DNA of 64,000 bases from Podospora bellae-mahoneyi (GCF_035222275.1 NC_085886.1:1736001-1800000), one strand, 5' to 3'; positions 10,978 to 22,296 are shown, counted from the first letter of the stretch. The notes: generated by a model not told the origin, from the letters alone. Translations and numbers: made by a program.

Positions 10978-13900
10978 ATGCTTCCTCTGAGCTTTCCCTT
11001 CGCTCAAAGTTGGGGATTCCTTTCCCTCAACGCAAACGTCTTACCACCCGAAGCTGGGGGGACGGACACATCCCCCTCGACTCTTGCCAACAGCTCCCCC
11101 ACAAATAATGCCGGTCAAGATTCTGCGCAAGTATCCGGTTCGAGTAAGCCTTTTCGTCTTATAAGTCCACCTTTTTATCCCAACAAGCTGCTAACCCCTT
11201 AAAGACATGGCAGGGCCTTCACCTAGCACCAATGCTGGTCCAAACACTGCGGTCATTCATGATGATCCAGATTCCGATGACGATGAGGTGCTCGATATTG
11301 GCAAAGTATTGAGACAAAAGGCCAACAGTTCGAAGCCTTCTACGACCAGAGCAACATTGGACCCCCCGCCCCCTGGTAGTTTGGCTGCAGAAGCACAAGC
11401 AAGACCTGTCCCGGAGACGCCAGCCAAAAAGCGAGGGTTGGGATGGCGGGATGAGAGCCCCATCACTCCAGCCGTGGGCATAAACACTACCACAGACACG
11501 CCGGTCACAGTCCCACACCAAACGCAGAGCGCTCATCGGCAGGCTATTCCGTCTCGGGCTTCAGTGACCTCGCCAGAGGCCCAGCGTGAGCATAACAGGT
11601 CCAATAGAAGCAAGGAAGAGAGAGAGCGTGAAAGACTCGAGACACTTGAAAAGCTCAACGCCAGACGCCAGGCTACCAAGACTCGGGCGTCTGATGATGG
11701 GAGATCTCAGGGTGGCCACCCTAGCTCCTCAAGGCTGCCGGTTGTTGATCCGAGGACGCCGTCTGCTAGTAAGGTGCCTTCTGTGGCAGATACGAGCTCA
11801 TCTCGCCGTTCACGGGCTAAACTGGAGGAAAGAAGGCGGAGAAAGGAGATGGAAAAGGCTACTCGCGAAACCAAGCGATCTCGTCAGAAATCAACGCCAT
11901 CTCAACCTCCTCCAACTCAACCTCCTCCATCTCCACCTCCACTTCCGCCCCTTACCTTTCAGACCGCGGAGCCCCGAGCCGTTGATAGAGAGATATCAAG
12001 GGCCATCCGACACACTCCACTCACTGCGAATGAGGCTGCCCAGAGGAGACCGAATGAAATCAAAGCCCACGGAGCAGAGGCCTACCAGAGCGGTGCGAAT
12101 AGGGGGACATTGACAGTTGATTCCCTGGAAGAGACAGCAACCACGGGCGCTGATGAGGCTGTCTTCGTCCTGGCAAAGAGGCTTACCGAAGCTGAAGCTT
12201 GGAAGCCAAAGACCCGTGTTGTTACCGGGATGGAAAGTGGTGATGTTCAACGGGATGCTCGGCCTTATGGCGTTTCTCGGGATCAACCTGCTTCTGCCGG
12301 GCCCAGTCGGCTTCAGCAGCCACGTAATCAAGGTTCTGGAGCTATCACCACACCAACCCGTGGCCGGAAGTGTGATCGCTGCACCAGGATGAAGAGGCCA
12401 TGCACCTTTGGACAGCCCTGTTCGTGGTGTCAGATCGCTGACGTACAGTGCGTCTACTCTTCGAACGTTGGCAGACTGGATCTACAGCCAGATGAGCGTC
12501 CTGAGAGACCAGAGACGGAGAGTTTGGTTGATCAACAGTATCGACTATCTTTGCCTCAACCTGGGTTTCAGGAATCTCAACCTATTAGCATGCCACCACC
12601 GCCTCCACGGCCTGTCAGGCAATGCCGACCACCACCACCTCCTCGTCCTCCTCCGCCACGTCCCAGGAGTCCGAGTTGTTCCCCTCCTCATGAGCCTGAA
12701 TCTCCTGCCACTGACGCCGTTTCTGCCATTGACGTCTTTGGCGAAGACAGAATAGTTTATCAATACGTCGTCTACAGGACTCAGAAACTCCCTGTTGTTG
12801 AGGGGGTGGAAGATCCGGAGGAGAAGAGGGGAGACTATGCTATCCGGTGTAGTGAGCACAGCAAGTTGGCCGATGCTAATAGGCAGGTTGAGTTGCGGAT
12901 GCAGAGGCCGAAGAAGGGGGTTGTGGCAAAAGGTTGGAAGTACAGGCCTGGGTTAGATGAGGCGCAGAGACCTGGGTTGATGGATGTGAGGGTTGATTAT
13001 GGGAAGGAAGGGGGGGTGGAGTTTTTCTGGGTGGAGGTCGAGACGAGGGATTTGGCGGGGGTGGTGGAGGTTAGAGGTGGTAGGGGGAGGGGGGAGTTGA
13101 TGGTTGAGAGGGTGGCTGGGGAGGTTTATAGGAGGTGGAGGTTTGATGTTTGGGGGGTTGTGGTTGTTAAGAGGGAGAATTTGGCGGTGAGGAAGAGGGA
13201 GCAGAGGTTGGTTTTTGATTGTGGTGGGGTGGAGGATAGGGGGATGCAGACTGGTGAGGAGATGGAAGCTGGGGGTGTGCAAGACGGTGACGAGATGGGA
13301 GTGGACGATGAGGTGGAGGTGGAGGAAGAAGTTGGGATTGAAGAGAACGTCGCGGTGGAAGAGGATGTCGAGATGATCAACTTTGATGACGGGATGGAAA
13401 AAAAGACACCAATCGAAGCAGCCAGAGAATCTCAACTGACAGGAACAACACAAGCCGATACCCAAAACACTACCGATGCAGCACCAAAGAAAGACCTCCC
13501 CAACTGGCACCCCGACTACTACGCCGATTCCGACGAGTCAGACGACGACGACGACGACGATGACGATGACGAAGACCACGTCTCCCCGTTCGAGCGTAAC
13601 CCACCTTACAACCAACCCACCCCCGTCATCCTCCCACCCCAAACCAACGTCCTCGACCTCTTGACCGCCACGCCCACCCTCCACGGTAGCTACACCAGCC
13701 CCCACCGTGCCAACATCGCCGCACTGCGAGTCCTCCTGTCTGAAGCCAGGCCGAGAAACAACTACATGAACGACAACATCCACTACAGCTCCGTCTTCAA
13801 GCCCACCCAGATGCTCCAGCTCGAGGAAGACGGTCTGGATCAAGAGATGACGAGGGCTCTGTTCAACGTCACGTGGCGCCCACCGGGTGACACACCCACT

Positions 13901-14128
13901 GAGAAATACAAGTGGGAGTTTGAGGAGTTGAGGGTGTGGGTTACGGAGACGGAGTTGAAGGGGGCTATTGATTTGAGTGATTTTGTGGTCAGGGATGGGG
14001 AGGGGGATGGGTGGGTAGTTAGGAAGGGGAAGAAGAAGGCTGTGGCTGAGGAGGTTGAAAATGGGGTTGAGAATAGGGTGGAGCAGGTGGTTGAGGAGGT
14101 GGAGGGGGAGGCGTCAGAGGAGGAGTAA
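10978..14128 (+). CDS. Large low-complexity protein with a central Zn2Cys6 cluster
   Basis: Function not recognised. Two exons, 10978-11143 and 11205-14128 (61-nt intron with branch point GCTAAC and acceptor AAAG), about 1029 residues. The start at 10978 has a perfect GCCACCATG context; a start at 11207 in the second exon is the alternative. Visible parts in order are an acidic patch (DDPDSDDDEV), charged helical stretches, a poly-proline run, a fungal-type zinc cluster at about residues 445-471 with spacing C-x2-C-x6-C-x5-C-x2-C-x6-C (starts CDRCTRMKRPC), a second Pro-rich run, a Val/Glu/Gly-rich stretch, a run of about ten Asp, and a C-terminal segment with KYKWEFEELRVWVTETELKG. Zinc clusters of this type bind DNA in transcription factors, where they usually sit at the N-terminus; the central position is odd. 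Codon blocks alternate between G-rich and C-rich (switches near 12830, 13385 and 13900). Confidence 0.75.
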
Positions 14129-14206
14129 AAGCGGGGGGGAAAGGCCTTGAAAGATACTTAATAGGTGTGGTTGAGGGGGTCTAATGGGGTGGAATGGGGT
14201 GGAATA

Positions 14207-14464
14207 GGTGTATTGATGGGGGTTTGAGGCGTGAAAAGATAGTGGATAGGCGTTGAATGATAGTGGGAAGGCGTTAAATGATAGTTGATAGGCATTGCTT
14301 TTGGGGAAGTAGGCGTTGATTTGGGGGAATTGGGCGTTATAAGATAGTGAGGAGGCAGTGTTAGGGAGAATGGATGGGTCCGATTTGAAATGGGAGGCGT
14401 TGGTTTTGAAAAGGGGGGCGGTGGATTGCTTTAGGGGGCGTTGACCTCCTTCATGTAGGGCGTT
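14207..14464. repeat. Degenerate 21-bp periodic array, about 12 units
   Basis: The core GGCGTT (or one-base variants) recurs at 14228, 14249, 14270, 14291, 14312, 14333, 14354, 14396, 14417, 14437 and 14459; all but one (14437, one base early) fall exactly on a 21-bp grid, and a weaker unit begins at 14207. Several units continue as GAATGATAGTGG or AAATGATAGTTG after the core. It starts about 80 bp after the stop codon of the preceding gene. It looks like an old minisatellite that has drifted by substitution with almost no indels. Confidence 0.8.
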
Positions 14465-15029
14465 GAGTTATTAAGAGGCCGGAAAGAGGTCCTGGAGATG
14501 TAGCATGAGCTCGCTACCAAATAACTATGTTGAATTTACGAGGAATTCCAGAAACCAAGATCAAATCTCAAACCTATTCTGGCCTTTTACGATACTTTAC
14601 CCACAAATCTGAAGGACAACTTGTATCCAATATTAAGACCTTGCTGTTATTTGTCGACTCATAACCAGAAACCCAATAGAAAGTAAGGAGAATCTTCGGT
14701 ACCTTATCATCGATTTATATCTGTGAAAAGCACGTCGCAAAGCACTGGGCCTACTGCGGAGTCATCTAACACGTATCATAGCCGGAAAAGCCAGATTATA
14801 TCAGTTGGAGGCACAGCGATATCACGGAGGTCAGATACTAGGAACAAGTACTTCTTACGGCTCCGGTAATCAGACACAACGAGGGTGAGGCAGATTACTT
14901 GTCGAATATGCTGCGCATATGCCCTATATAGTCAACAATCTCCATATCATCTCCCCTTCATCTCCCCTCAGTCACCAGTCTCTGGGTGGACTTGAGAACG
15001 ACTTGTTTCGAATATTAAAGAGGAGCAGA

Positions 15030-15583
15030 GCGGTGTCGTTCATGGGGCTTTTTTATGGTCTGAATTTGAAAGAAATTGATGAGTGGTTGTCGTTTGGTAA
15101 TGTCTTACCGAATAAACACCCCCGGCTGGGTTTGGGGCGGACTCTCCTCAGCCGGGGTTGTAGTGAATGTTGTCGTTCGTGCAGTTGTTTTCGGTCTTGA
15201 GAGAGACTGCTTGATTGCCTGATGAAGACGCCCATCCATAACAACTTTACCTTTGAGCTCTCACAGAATCTCAAACCCGATCATGGCGTCGTTGATATGG
15301 CTGTTTCTCAGATGAGGGAGAATATCAATGGGCTTTGATCAAGGAGATGTGGATGGGGTCGTTCATGTGGTTGTTTTTCGTCTTGGGGTTCATATTCTGC
15401 GAAAGCTTGAGGATGAACTTGTGATGACTCGATGCTGTCATTCATGTAGATGTTTTTTCGGGTTGGACTTTAGACTTACACAACATAGCAGTTGCCGTTT
15501 GATATTCGTTGCTGAATATGCATTACAATTTTGATTCTGCTCACATATAAGAATTTTCAAAAAGTAATTGCGTCTTCATCAGG
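15030..15583. repeat. Dispersed degenerate repeat with a 14-bp inverted repeat
   Basis: A motif resembling GTCGTTCATGTGGTTGTTTT occurs in diverged form at about 15035, 15172, 15289, 15358 and 15437. In addition CCTGATGAAGACGC at 15218-15231 has an exact reverse complement at 15570-15583, giving a 366-bp span closed by a 14-bp inverted repeat. No coding capacity. This may be a worn short transposable element or locally duplicated DNA; the inverted repeat alone could be chance. Confidence 0.45.
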
Positions 15584-16734
15584 AAGTATATCGTGATATC
15601 CAGGGATCATGCAAAATGACCCCATCTTCGCTTCCAGGTGAATACACAAAGTGACATATGCAAGGAACTGCTTCACATGCAGTCCGATACACCCTTAGAG
15701 GACGGCCTAGACGCCGTGATAAGGTACCCGAGACTCGATGTAGTCAGCCACGGGTCCTCATGTACACATGGCCTGACATGGACTCGGCAGCTGCACCAGA
15801 AGATGGATGGGTAGGGCTGACCGGTCAGGGGCTTGCTCGTCCCGAGACACCCACACCGGTTCGAGGATTCCCGATTAGCCGCGCGAACAGAGATTCGAGC
15901 ATGTCGTTGGCTGCCAAAGTGCACTTTTCCGTGTGGTATCGGACCCGAGCGACTGACAGTTGAGTAAGGAAAAGGTTACGAATCACACCCGAGAGGCAGC
16001 CGGGATACGCAGCATTATCCAACAGGAGCGGGCCGATATCGTATTCGGCACATGGTGAGAGACATTTGGTACTTACATTCCGAAGACTCTCACCCGAATC
16101 CTTCAATCCGAAATTGACATGGTTGAGCTGGGTGGTGATGGTGTCGCGGAATACCCGTGGATGGCACCTTGGGGTGATATCAGTCTGAGTCTGAGTCTTC
16201 AAAGGAGAGAGATGAATCTGTGACTGTACAACTTATCACCATGTTGTGCCAATTACGTATCGGCTCGGGAACGACACTCATATCAACGAACCCATCTGTA
16301 ATTGATTGCATGCAGTCAACACGTGCATTCCTCTGCTCGGGGAGCGTTATCGGATGCTGATTGCTGGATACTCGGTCCGCTCCACACACGCCCCTCCATT
16401 CCGCGAATAAGCGTGCGGGTTTTCCATATACGCCCAGCCACCACCCCCTCTCACCGCTGAGGAGTGCTGTAGGCCAAGGCCAGATCGCTGAAGCAGGCCC
16501 AGGTCGAGCCGGTACTTGGTGGTTCCAGAACCTGCAAGGTCGCTGCTCCAGTTACCTCATCACCTTTCCTTCAGGGCAAAAGTAAATCTAAACACAACCT
16601 GGAATCGCACACAAACTTGGCTTTTTTTCTCTACCTAGCAGGAATACCAGGAAGGCCATGATCGGCAGCCTGTTTGGTGGTACGGATACATACTTTGTCC
16701 CCGTCACGCGCGTCATTCCGTCTTCAGCCAGAGA

Positions 16735-18696
16735 ATGGCTGCAACTGCAACAATGCCCGCTGCAACAATGGACGACGCTGCGAGGCTCGTGTCGGAGCTG
16801 CACGACAAGCTCGCTGAGCTAGATGGCAAAGTGGCCGCCTACCAGCGCGACATGTTGGCCGAGTTTCACAAGCACATGGAGGACTGTCTCAAGGACTACC
16901 CAGACGACGTCTCCAGTCAGGTGTCGCGAGTCATCGCCGAGTCAATGTCCAGGTACCCGGCTCTCAGTCCGACAAACCAAGACATGGCCGACTCGCCCGC
17001 TACCACCACCCATCATAAGACACCAGGTTGGAAGGGCCGCAAGTCGCCTCCCCCGGTTCTCCCCCACAGATCTGGCGTGCCGACAAAAGAGGGTCCCCGG
17101 AGTCCGCACGAGCGGGAGAAGGAGTTTCAGGGTGTCTTCACGCCGACATACCTGCCGCTGCTCGAGAGCAATGAGCGTTCCTCCCATCGACCGCCACCGA
17201 CATCGCCGGTACCGGTTCCTTCCGTCGTTCAGCAGCCACAGCAACAGCAGCAACAACCACCACCACAGCAGCCCCCCCAGCAACAATTACAGTCACCAAC
17301 CCCTCTGTCTGTCGACAACGTCAAAAAGGTGGAGGAAATCAAAAAGCCCGAGGCCCCTGTCGAGGGTAGGCCGGATCCGATCAGGCGACTGACCGACCGA
17401 TCCACATCGTCGGTTGAGTCCTCGAGCAGCGAATCCAAGGTGCGCAGAAGTGCACTGCGCCGGAGCTCAAGCTCCGTCAAGGGTGCTGCGAGCCCAAGAC
17501 GGGTGCGCTTCGACTTTTCAGGAGAGGAGGTGTTCCCGTCGTCTTCCCCGCAGCAGGCAGCCAGCCTCGTGGCTATGGCTGTGGAGGATGACGAGGCGGA
17601 CAAGCCCAAGGCTGAGCTTCTGCCTGTTGTCGAAACGTCAGCCACCTCGGCTACTGCTGTCGTAGAGGATGAGTCACCTGAGCCGGAAGAAGAGTATATC
17701 GGAACGTCGCTCCTCGACGTGGAAGGGGAGGAGGATTGGCTCCCAAGACCCAAAAAGGTTTCTTCAACCCAAGCTTTGCAAGCACTTACCCGCAGCCCGC
17801 TGGAAGAGGGTTCATTTTGGACTGTTGTTAACGCGAATAACAATGAGGAGTCTGGAAAGGTGAATGGTCAAAAAGAGAAAGAGACCAGCACTTCAGCCCC
17901 AGCTCCTGTCAAGGTTGACTCTCAGGCTACCCTTCGGCCAGTTGACGGTCCGGGAGAAGATATCCCAGTCATCGGTCTGCTTGGCTCACCAATTGAAGAA
18001 TTAGAGCAGTATGTCGACGACGACAACGAATCCGAAGAGGAGTTTTTGTCCATGCGGCCCAAGAACAACAAGAAGTCGCCCTCGCCAGGCGCCCAGACAC
18101 CCTTCAAGTCGCCAGCCGCTTCTCAATTTGGGCCATCTAACCAGACCTCCAAGGCATCCGGGCCGTCAAAGACTAACGGAAAACAAGACATCCTCGAAGA
18201 AGACCCCCTGTTCGACTTTGAAGATGGTGAGAACGGAACCGGGAAAGCAGAGAAATACCTCCTTGAAGAGGAAGACGATGATGATGAGGATGATGACGGA
18301 GTGGAGGTCCGCATCCCACACAGACCAATGAGGACGACACCCACGCCCCTCCAGACCGTACTCGAGGACGAAAACAAGAAACACTCTCGCACAACCAGCT
18401 TGCCACCAGTGTCTCCATCAGCAGTCCTGTTTGGTCACAGTATTGGGTCATTTAGAGGCAACTCTATCTCGCTAAACCCCATCAAGAACACAAAACTCTA
18501 TGATGAAATCGCCGGGCTTAAGGATGTCCACTTCTTCGTCGGTAGTGTCGACGGACGTAGTGGTGCCGAGGCAGCCGATATGGGGAGCTACAGAGCGATG
18601 TCGAAGGGGGTGCCAGCTGTGCCGAGAAGTTTCACCGAGAGGTTAGCCATCGAGGAGGCGATGGAGCGGAGGAGACACGAGGATGATGATGAGTAG
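16735..18696 (+). CDS. Disordered acidic protein of unknown function
   Basis: A single exon of 653 residues that I cannot assign to a characterised family. The N-terminal 60 residues form a likely helix (DDAARLVSELHDKLAELDGK). Then come Pro/Ser-rich linkers, a Gln-rich run (about residues 163-185), a Ser-rich stretch followed by SPRRVRFDFSGEEVFPSSSP, which looks like a conserved short motif, long acidic disorder, a run of Glu/Asp near residue 515, and a more ordered C-terminus with AVLFGHSIGSFRGNSISLNP and NTKLYDEIAGLKDVHFFVGS. The C-terminal block is the best candidate for a conserved domain. The start codon is the first of two close Met codons. No signal peptide or membrane segment is visible. 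Confidence 0.8.
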   Translation: MAATATMPAATMDDAARLVSELHDKLAELDGKVAAYQRDMLAEFHKHMEDCLKDYPDDVSSQVSRVIAESMSRYPALSPTNQDMADSPATTTHHKTPGWKGRKSPPPVLPHRSGVPTKEGPRSPHEREKEFQGVFTPTYLPLLESNERSSHRPPPTSPVPVPSVVQQPQQQQQQPPPQQPPQQQLQSPTPLSVDNVKKVEEIKKPEAPVEGRPDPIRRLTDRSTSSVESSSSESKVRRSALRRSSSSVKGAASPRRVRFDFSGEEVFPSSSPQQAASLVAMAVEDDEADKPKAELLPVVETSATSATAVVEDESPEPEEEYIGTSLLDVEGEEDWLPRPKKVSSTQALQALTRSPLEEGSFWTVVNANNNEESGKVNGQKEKETSTSAPAPVKVDSQATLRPVDGPGEDIPVIGLLGSPIEELEQYVDDDNESEEEFLSMRPKNNKKSPSPGAQTPFKSPAASQFGPSNQTSKASGPSKTNGKQDILEEDPLFDFEDGENGTGKAEKYLLEEEDDDDEDDDGVEVRIPHRPMRTTPTPLQTVLEDENKKHSRTTSLPPVSPSAVLFGHSIGSFRGNSISLNPIKNTKLYDEIAGLKDVHFFVGSVDGRSGAEAADMGSYRAMSKGVPAVPRSFTERLAIEEAMERRRHEDDDE

Positions 18697-19227
18697 TTGA
18701 GCCAAGAGGTGGTTGTATATGTTTGCTTGACTTGGCTGGGTTTCTCGGGGTGCGGTGTCAGTTTTGCTTAGTTATGGTTGCATGGATTGGAGTGACTGCA
18801 TTATTTTCGACATTACCGGGATTTCTACATGGTGTTTGTCTTTTTCTTTGGGGGTGGTTAAAGAAAGGGAAAGAATTCGGGGAACTTGAACATCATGAAG
18901 AGAGGGGACGGTGTTATATTGTGGTTTTGTATTATACTATGGCTGCATTATAAACTCAGATAACGGTAATGGAAGGGGGTTAATGGACCGGGATTCGGGG
19001 GAGGATGAGGGAATGGGCTACCGGTGCTTTGCTGCTAGGTTGGCTGGATGGGATTGGATAAATGAATAGGAGGCATACAGTACAGATTCATAGGCACGGC
19101 AATTAAGATCTGATATTCCTTCTTGATATCGAGTTATTCACTGTCTCAGTGTTGAATGCCTCGTGGCAAGTGTGATGGGCAAAAAAACATCAAAAAGCAC
19201 GCACCATCCACAATCAAATAGATTATG

Positions 19228-19332
19228 GTGGCCAGCCACGAAAACCCATGGGTTTTACGAGGATTTGAACAAGGAAGCTGTGGGGCTGAGCAGCCGAGGG
19301 GGGTACTTGCCCTCGACCAGCAGGCTGACCAC
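19228..19332 (-). repeat. Short stem-closed element, copy A (105 bp)
   Basis: The ends are GTGGCCAGCC and GGCTGACCAC, a 10-bp inverted repeat with one mismatch (a G-U pair in RNA). Next to the left end lies a perfect 16-bp palindrome AAAACCCATGGGTTTT. Read on the minus strand this gives a terminal stem, an inner CGAGGG/CCCTCG hairpin, then the AAAACCC/GGGTTTT hairpin directly before the 3' arm. The first 20 bp match copy B at 36194 except for one base. T runs follow the 3' end on the minus strand within about 35 bases. It could be a miniature inverted-repeat element or a structured small RNA; no clear target-site duplication. Confidence 0.55.
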
Positions 19333-19920
19333 TTGGCAACTTTGGGTGTTGGCCGCATGTGCTGCTGTCCTTGTTGGATGATGTGTGCGGAAACTAGTAT
19401 ATAAACTGCAGTTTAGGAAGGAGCAAGATGATGGTGAAAGAGGAGCGAAATGGTGGTAAAAAGGAAGGAACAAAGGGTGGTAATGAGGAAGGAGCGTTTG
19501 GATGTTAACCAGAGCGGGGCCGGTCGGCATCGGGTGGCTTGCACCGTTTGGCACGGTCCAAACGGCCCGGCACTGGGGCTTGGACCCCATCTGAATGTGA
19601 GGCTGACCAATCAGATCATGTTGCGACCGTGTCAAAGACATCTTGTCCGTGCTCACTGCTACTGCTGTAAGACGGTGGTGTTGCAGTGTGGCCTTCTGAG
19701 GCACGACTACCTACCTAGGTAGTTTTGTCCAACAAAGCAAATGCCACCAATTGTTACTGTTGCTGCCATGCTGTTAGGCGTTGTTTGACCAATTCTTTCT
19801 TTTGTGTGTCCCCGGCTGGCTTAATCAGATACGTACAGAGCGTAGTGGCTTTTCCTTTTTTTTATCCTTCCAGGTTGATTGCTACATACGGTTGCGACGA
19901 GAATACCCGGTGTCGATCGA

Positions 19921-19944
19921 ATTGATTGATTGATTGATTGATTG
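19921..19944. repeat. (ATTG)6 microsatellite
   Basis: Six perfect copies of ATTG about 200 bp before the start of the glutaminyl-cyclase-like gene. A similar TTGA run stands at 24046-24062, just before the Sgf73 start codon. Confidence 0.95.
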
Positions 19945-20146
19945 CACCTTGACGACCGAACGGCGGCGCTTCTTCACGACGGGATTAGATTCGAGGGAAC
20001 AGACAGAAGAGCATGAGACGCTAGACATCCCCTTTTGCGTTTCAACCCGCGGCGGCCAACAGCGCAACCAAGCGAGCGAGCGAGCGCATCGCAATTCCCA
20101 TTTACCTACCTCACATACCACCGCGTCCACTTGAACAACTCCCACG

Positions 20147-21332
20147 ATGCGCCTCCTCTCAACAACAACCCCCATCGTTGTCCTCCTCCCCCTCCTCTCC
20201 CTCACTACAGCCTACACCCCCCTCCCTGACTCCCTCCTCTCCTCCATCACGCCCCCACTTCCAACAGACTTCGACATTCTCCCCTCGCAACCCCTCTCCC
20301 TCCTCTCCCCGCTCCTCATCCCCCGCGTCCCCGGAACGCCAGGCCAAATCCGCGCCCAAGAACATTTCATCAAATTCTTTACCAAAAACCTCCCCGAATG
20401 GGAGATTAATTGGCAAAACTCCACCGGGACGACGCCCGTGACGGGGGATAAGCAGGTTCCCTTTCAGAATATAATACTCCGGCGGGAACCGCCCTGGACG
20501 AAGAAACGTGGGCCGGGGCAGGCGAGCTTGTTGACGCTTGTGGCGCATTATGACAGCAAGATTGAGCCAAAGGGCTTTATCGGGGCGACGGACAGTGCGG
20601 GGCCTTGTGCGGTGTTGATGTACACCGCGAGGGAGATTGAGAAGGAGTTGGTCAAGATGTGGGGGGCACAAGATGGGGGGAAGGTTGAGGAGGGGGAGGA
20701 AGGGAAGGGGAAGAGGGGGGAGGATGTGGGGGTCCAGATCTTGTTGCTGGATGGGGAGGAGGCTTTTGATAGGTGGACGGATACGGATAGCTTGTATGGG
20801 GCTAGGTGAGTACTCTGGGGAGAAGGGGTGACAGGAAAGGGGAATGCTAATAAGATGGGATAGGTCACTGGCGCAACACTGGGAGGCTAACCCCTACCCG
20901 GCCATGTCCAAGTTCAAGAACCCGATGAGGCAGATCAGCTTGTTTGTCTTGTTGGATTTGTTGGGGAGTGCTAGTCCGAGGGTGCCGAGTTATTTCCAGT
21001 CGACGCACTGGGCGTATCAGAGGATGGCGAGCATTGAGGGGAGGATGAGGCAGATGGGGATATTGAAGACGAGTCCCAAGGAGCCGTTCTTGCCGGATGG
21101 GGGAACGAATTCTACGCAGTTTGAGAGTCAGGGGTTTGTGGGGGATGATCATGTACCGTTCATGGCGAGGGGGGCTCCGGTGCTGCATTTGATTCCTACG
21201 CCGTTTCCGAGGGTGTGGCATACGATGGAGGATGATGGGGAGCACTTGGATACTGAGACGTTGAGGGATTGGGCGATGTTGGTGACGGGGTTTGTTTTGG
21301 AGTGGATGGATGTTGGGAAGGGGAAGTCATAG
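20147..21332 (+). CDS. Secreted M28-family glutaminyl-peptide cyclotransferase-like protein
   Basis: Glutaminyl cyclases convert N-terminal Gln to pyroglutamate in the secretory route using one zinc ion. Exons 20147-20805 and 20864-21332 (58-nt intron with branch-like TGCTAATA), 375 residues. An N-terminal hydrophobic segment (IVVLLPLLSLTTA) is a clear signal peptide. Expected zinc and catalytic positions are visible: HYDSK, GATDSAG, the Glu pair in LDGEEAF, and the late His in RVWHTMEDD. A Glu/Gly/Lys-rich insert lies around residues 178-196 before LDGEEAF. Codon choice switches near 20410 from CTC/TCC/CGC to TTG/AGT/AGG, which gives the 5' end a strongly C-rich look. An aminopeptidase activity of the same fold is the alternative, but the sequence order fits the cyclase branch. 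Confidence 0.88.
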
Positions 21333-22296
21333 GGGAGAAGGAATGAGGTATACCAGGACTCGTGCGGGAGAGGGGTGGTAATTGTATATACGTATATATG
21401 GCTTTGGGAGGGAGGTTGCAATCAAGACATTCAAGATCTATGCATCTTGGATCCCTATGTTCAGTCTAACGACATGCTCCTCGACAAGCTCCTTGGTGTA
21501 CGGGAGCCGTTCGCCACTTCCCTCGTGTTGCGCAGCTCTTGCCCACAAGCAAGAAAATGAAGACTCTCAGGATTTCCATGCCAGAGAGAAACTGGATATA
21601 CATACAATTTACGTTTATACAAAAATAACAGCTGGTCTTCTAGAACGCCCTGGGCCTGGCAGATCCGAGTCGGGCAGGCGCATCGTGGGGTGGCGCGGAT
21701 GGCGGGGCGCTGTTGGCCCACGCAGTCAGTCACCCGTCAACCCCACCAATTATTGCATGTGCTGGAGCCGCCGCTGTGCCTGAAGTTCCCAAGAGACATG
21801 ACCTGCCGACAGTGTTTCGTCCGACTTTGAAACAAACAATCAGACTTTTGCTCCATCTCAATCTCGGAGGGGCCCGTTCAAAACTCGACCGTTGCACCAC
21901 ATTCTAGGCAAGAAAGGCCACCTACCACTTCACGACCTTTAGCTCGCTTTAGGTAGCCAACCATCCCTTTGAAGCACTCAGGGGATCAGCCATCACCAAC
22001 TCCCTGGAATCTAGAAAGCGCGCGTAAGGTTGGGCTTTTCTTCCTCCTTCAAGTTTTCTGCAGAGACGCACAAGGCATCTCTGCATTACCCAAAAACGGC
22101 TTCTCACGAGTCTACCCAGTCTCTCACGCCCTCCGAGGCCCAACGCGATCTCCTTCGCAAAACAACCACCGCGGGAAGCATCCTCTTCAACCGCGCTTAC
22201 ACTTCCAACACCCAACCCCCACCGACTCCGCGCTTCGTCGTTTCGCACCCCGAACGAGCACCACAGTCGAGCTCGCAGAATCAACAAACGGCAAAC
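21333..22296. other. Spacer and leader before the Pho85-type kinase
   Basis: No separate gene. The last part (22015-22296) is open in the frame of the downstream kinase for about 94 codons but has no ATG in that frame before 22297, so I take it as a 5' leader. The earlier part shows nothing beyond a short TATA-like alternation at 21386-21396. Confidence 0.5.

Larger units (their letters stand above)
14129..16734. other. 2.6-kb spacer with decayed repeats
   Basis: No supported gene. It begins with the 21-bp periodic array listed separately, continues with AT-richer sequence (about 14500-15650) containing a degenerate repeat family around 15030-15480, and ends with more GC-balanced sequence (15650-16600). 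A minus-strand open frame at 15825-16202 (126 codons, containing YPGCLSGVIRNLFLTQLSVA) reads like protein in part, but it has no ATG-linked context or family I know, so it is left uncalled. 16600-16734 is the leader of the next gene. Confidence 0.5.
18697..20146. other. Spacer before the glutaminyl-cyclase gene
   Basis: No gene. 18697-19140 is T/G-rich and looks like a 3' region. A small stem-closed element (19228-19332) is listed separately. 19400-19900 is unremarkable. Six copies of ATTG (19921-19944) and an A/C-rich leader precede the start codon at 20147. Confidence 0.5.

Noticed and set aside
15825-16202. 126-codon minus-strand open frame with protein-like sections
   Set aside because: No family, no supported start or splice partner; a small lineage-specific gene remains possible but is unsupported.
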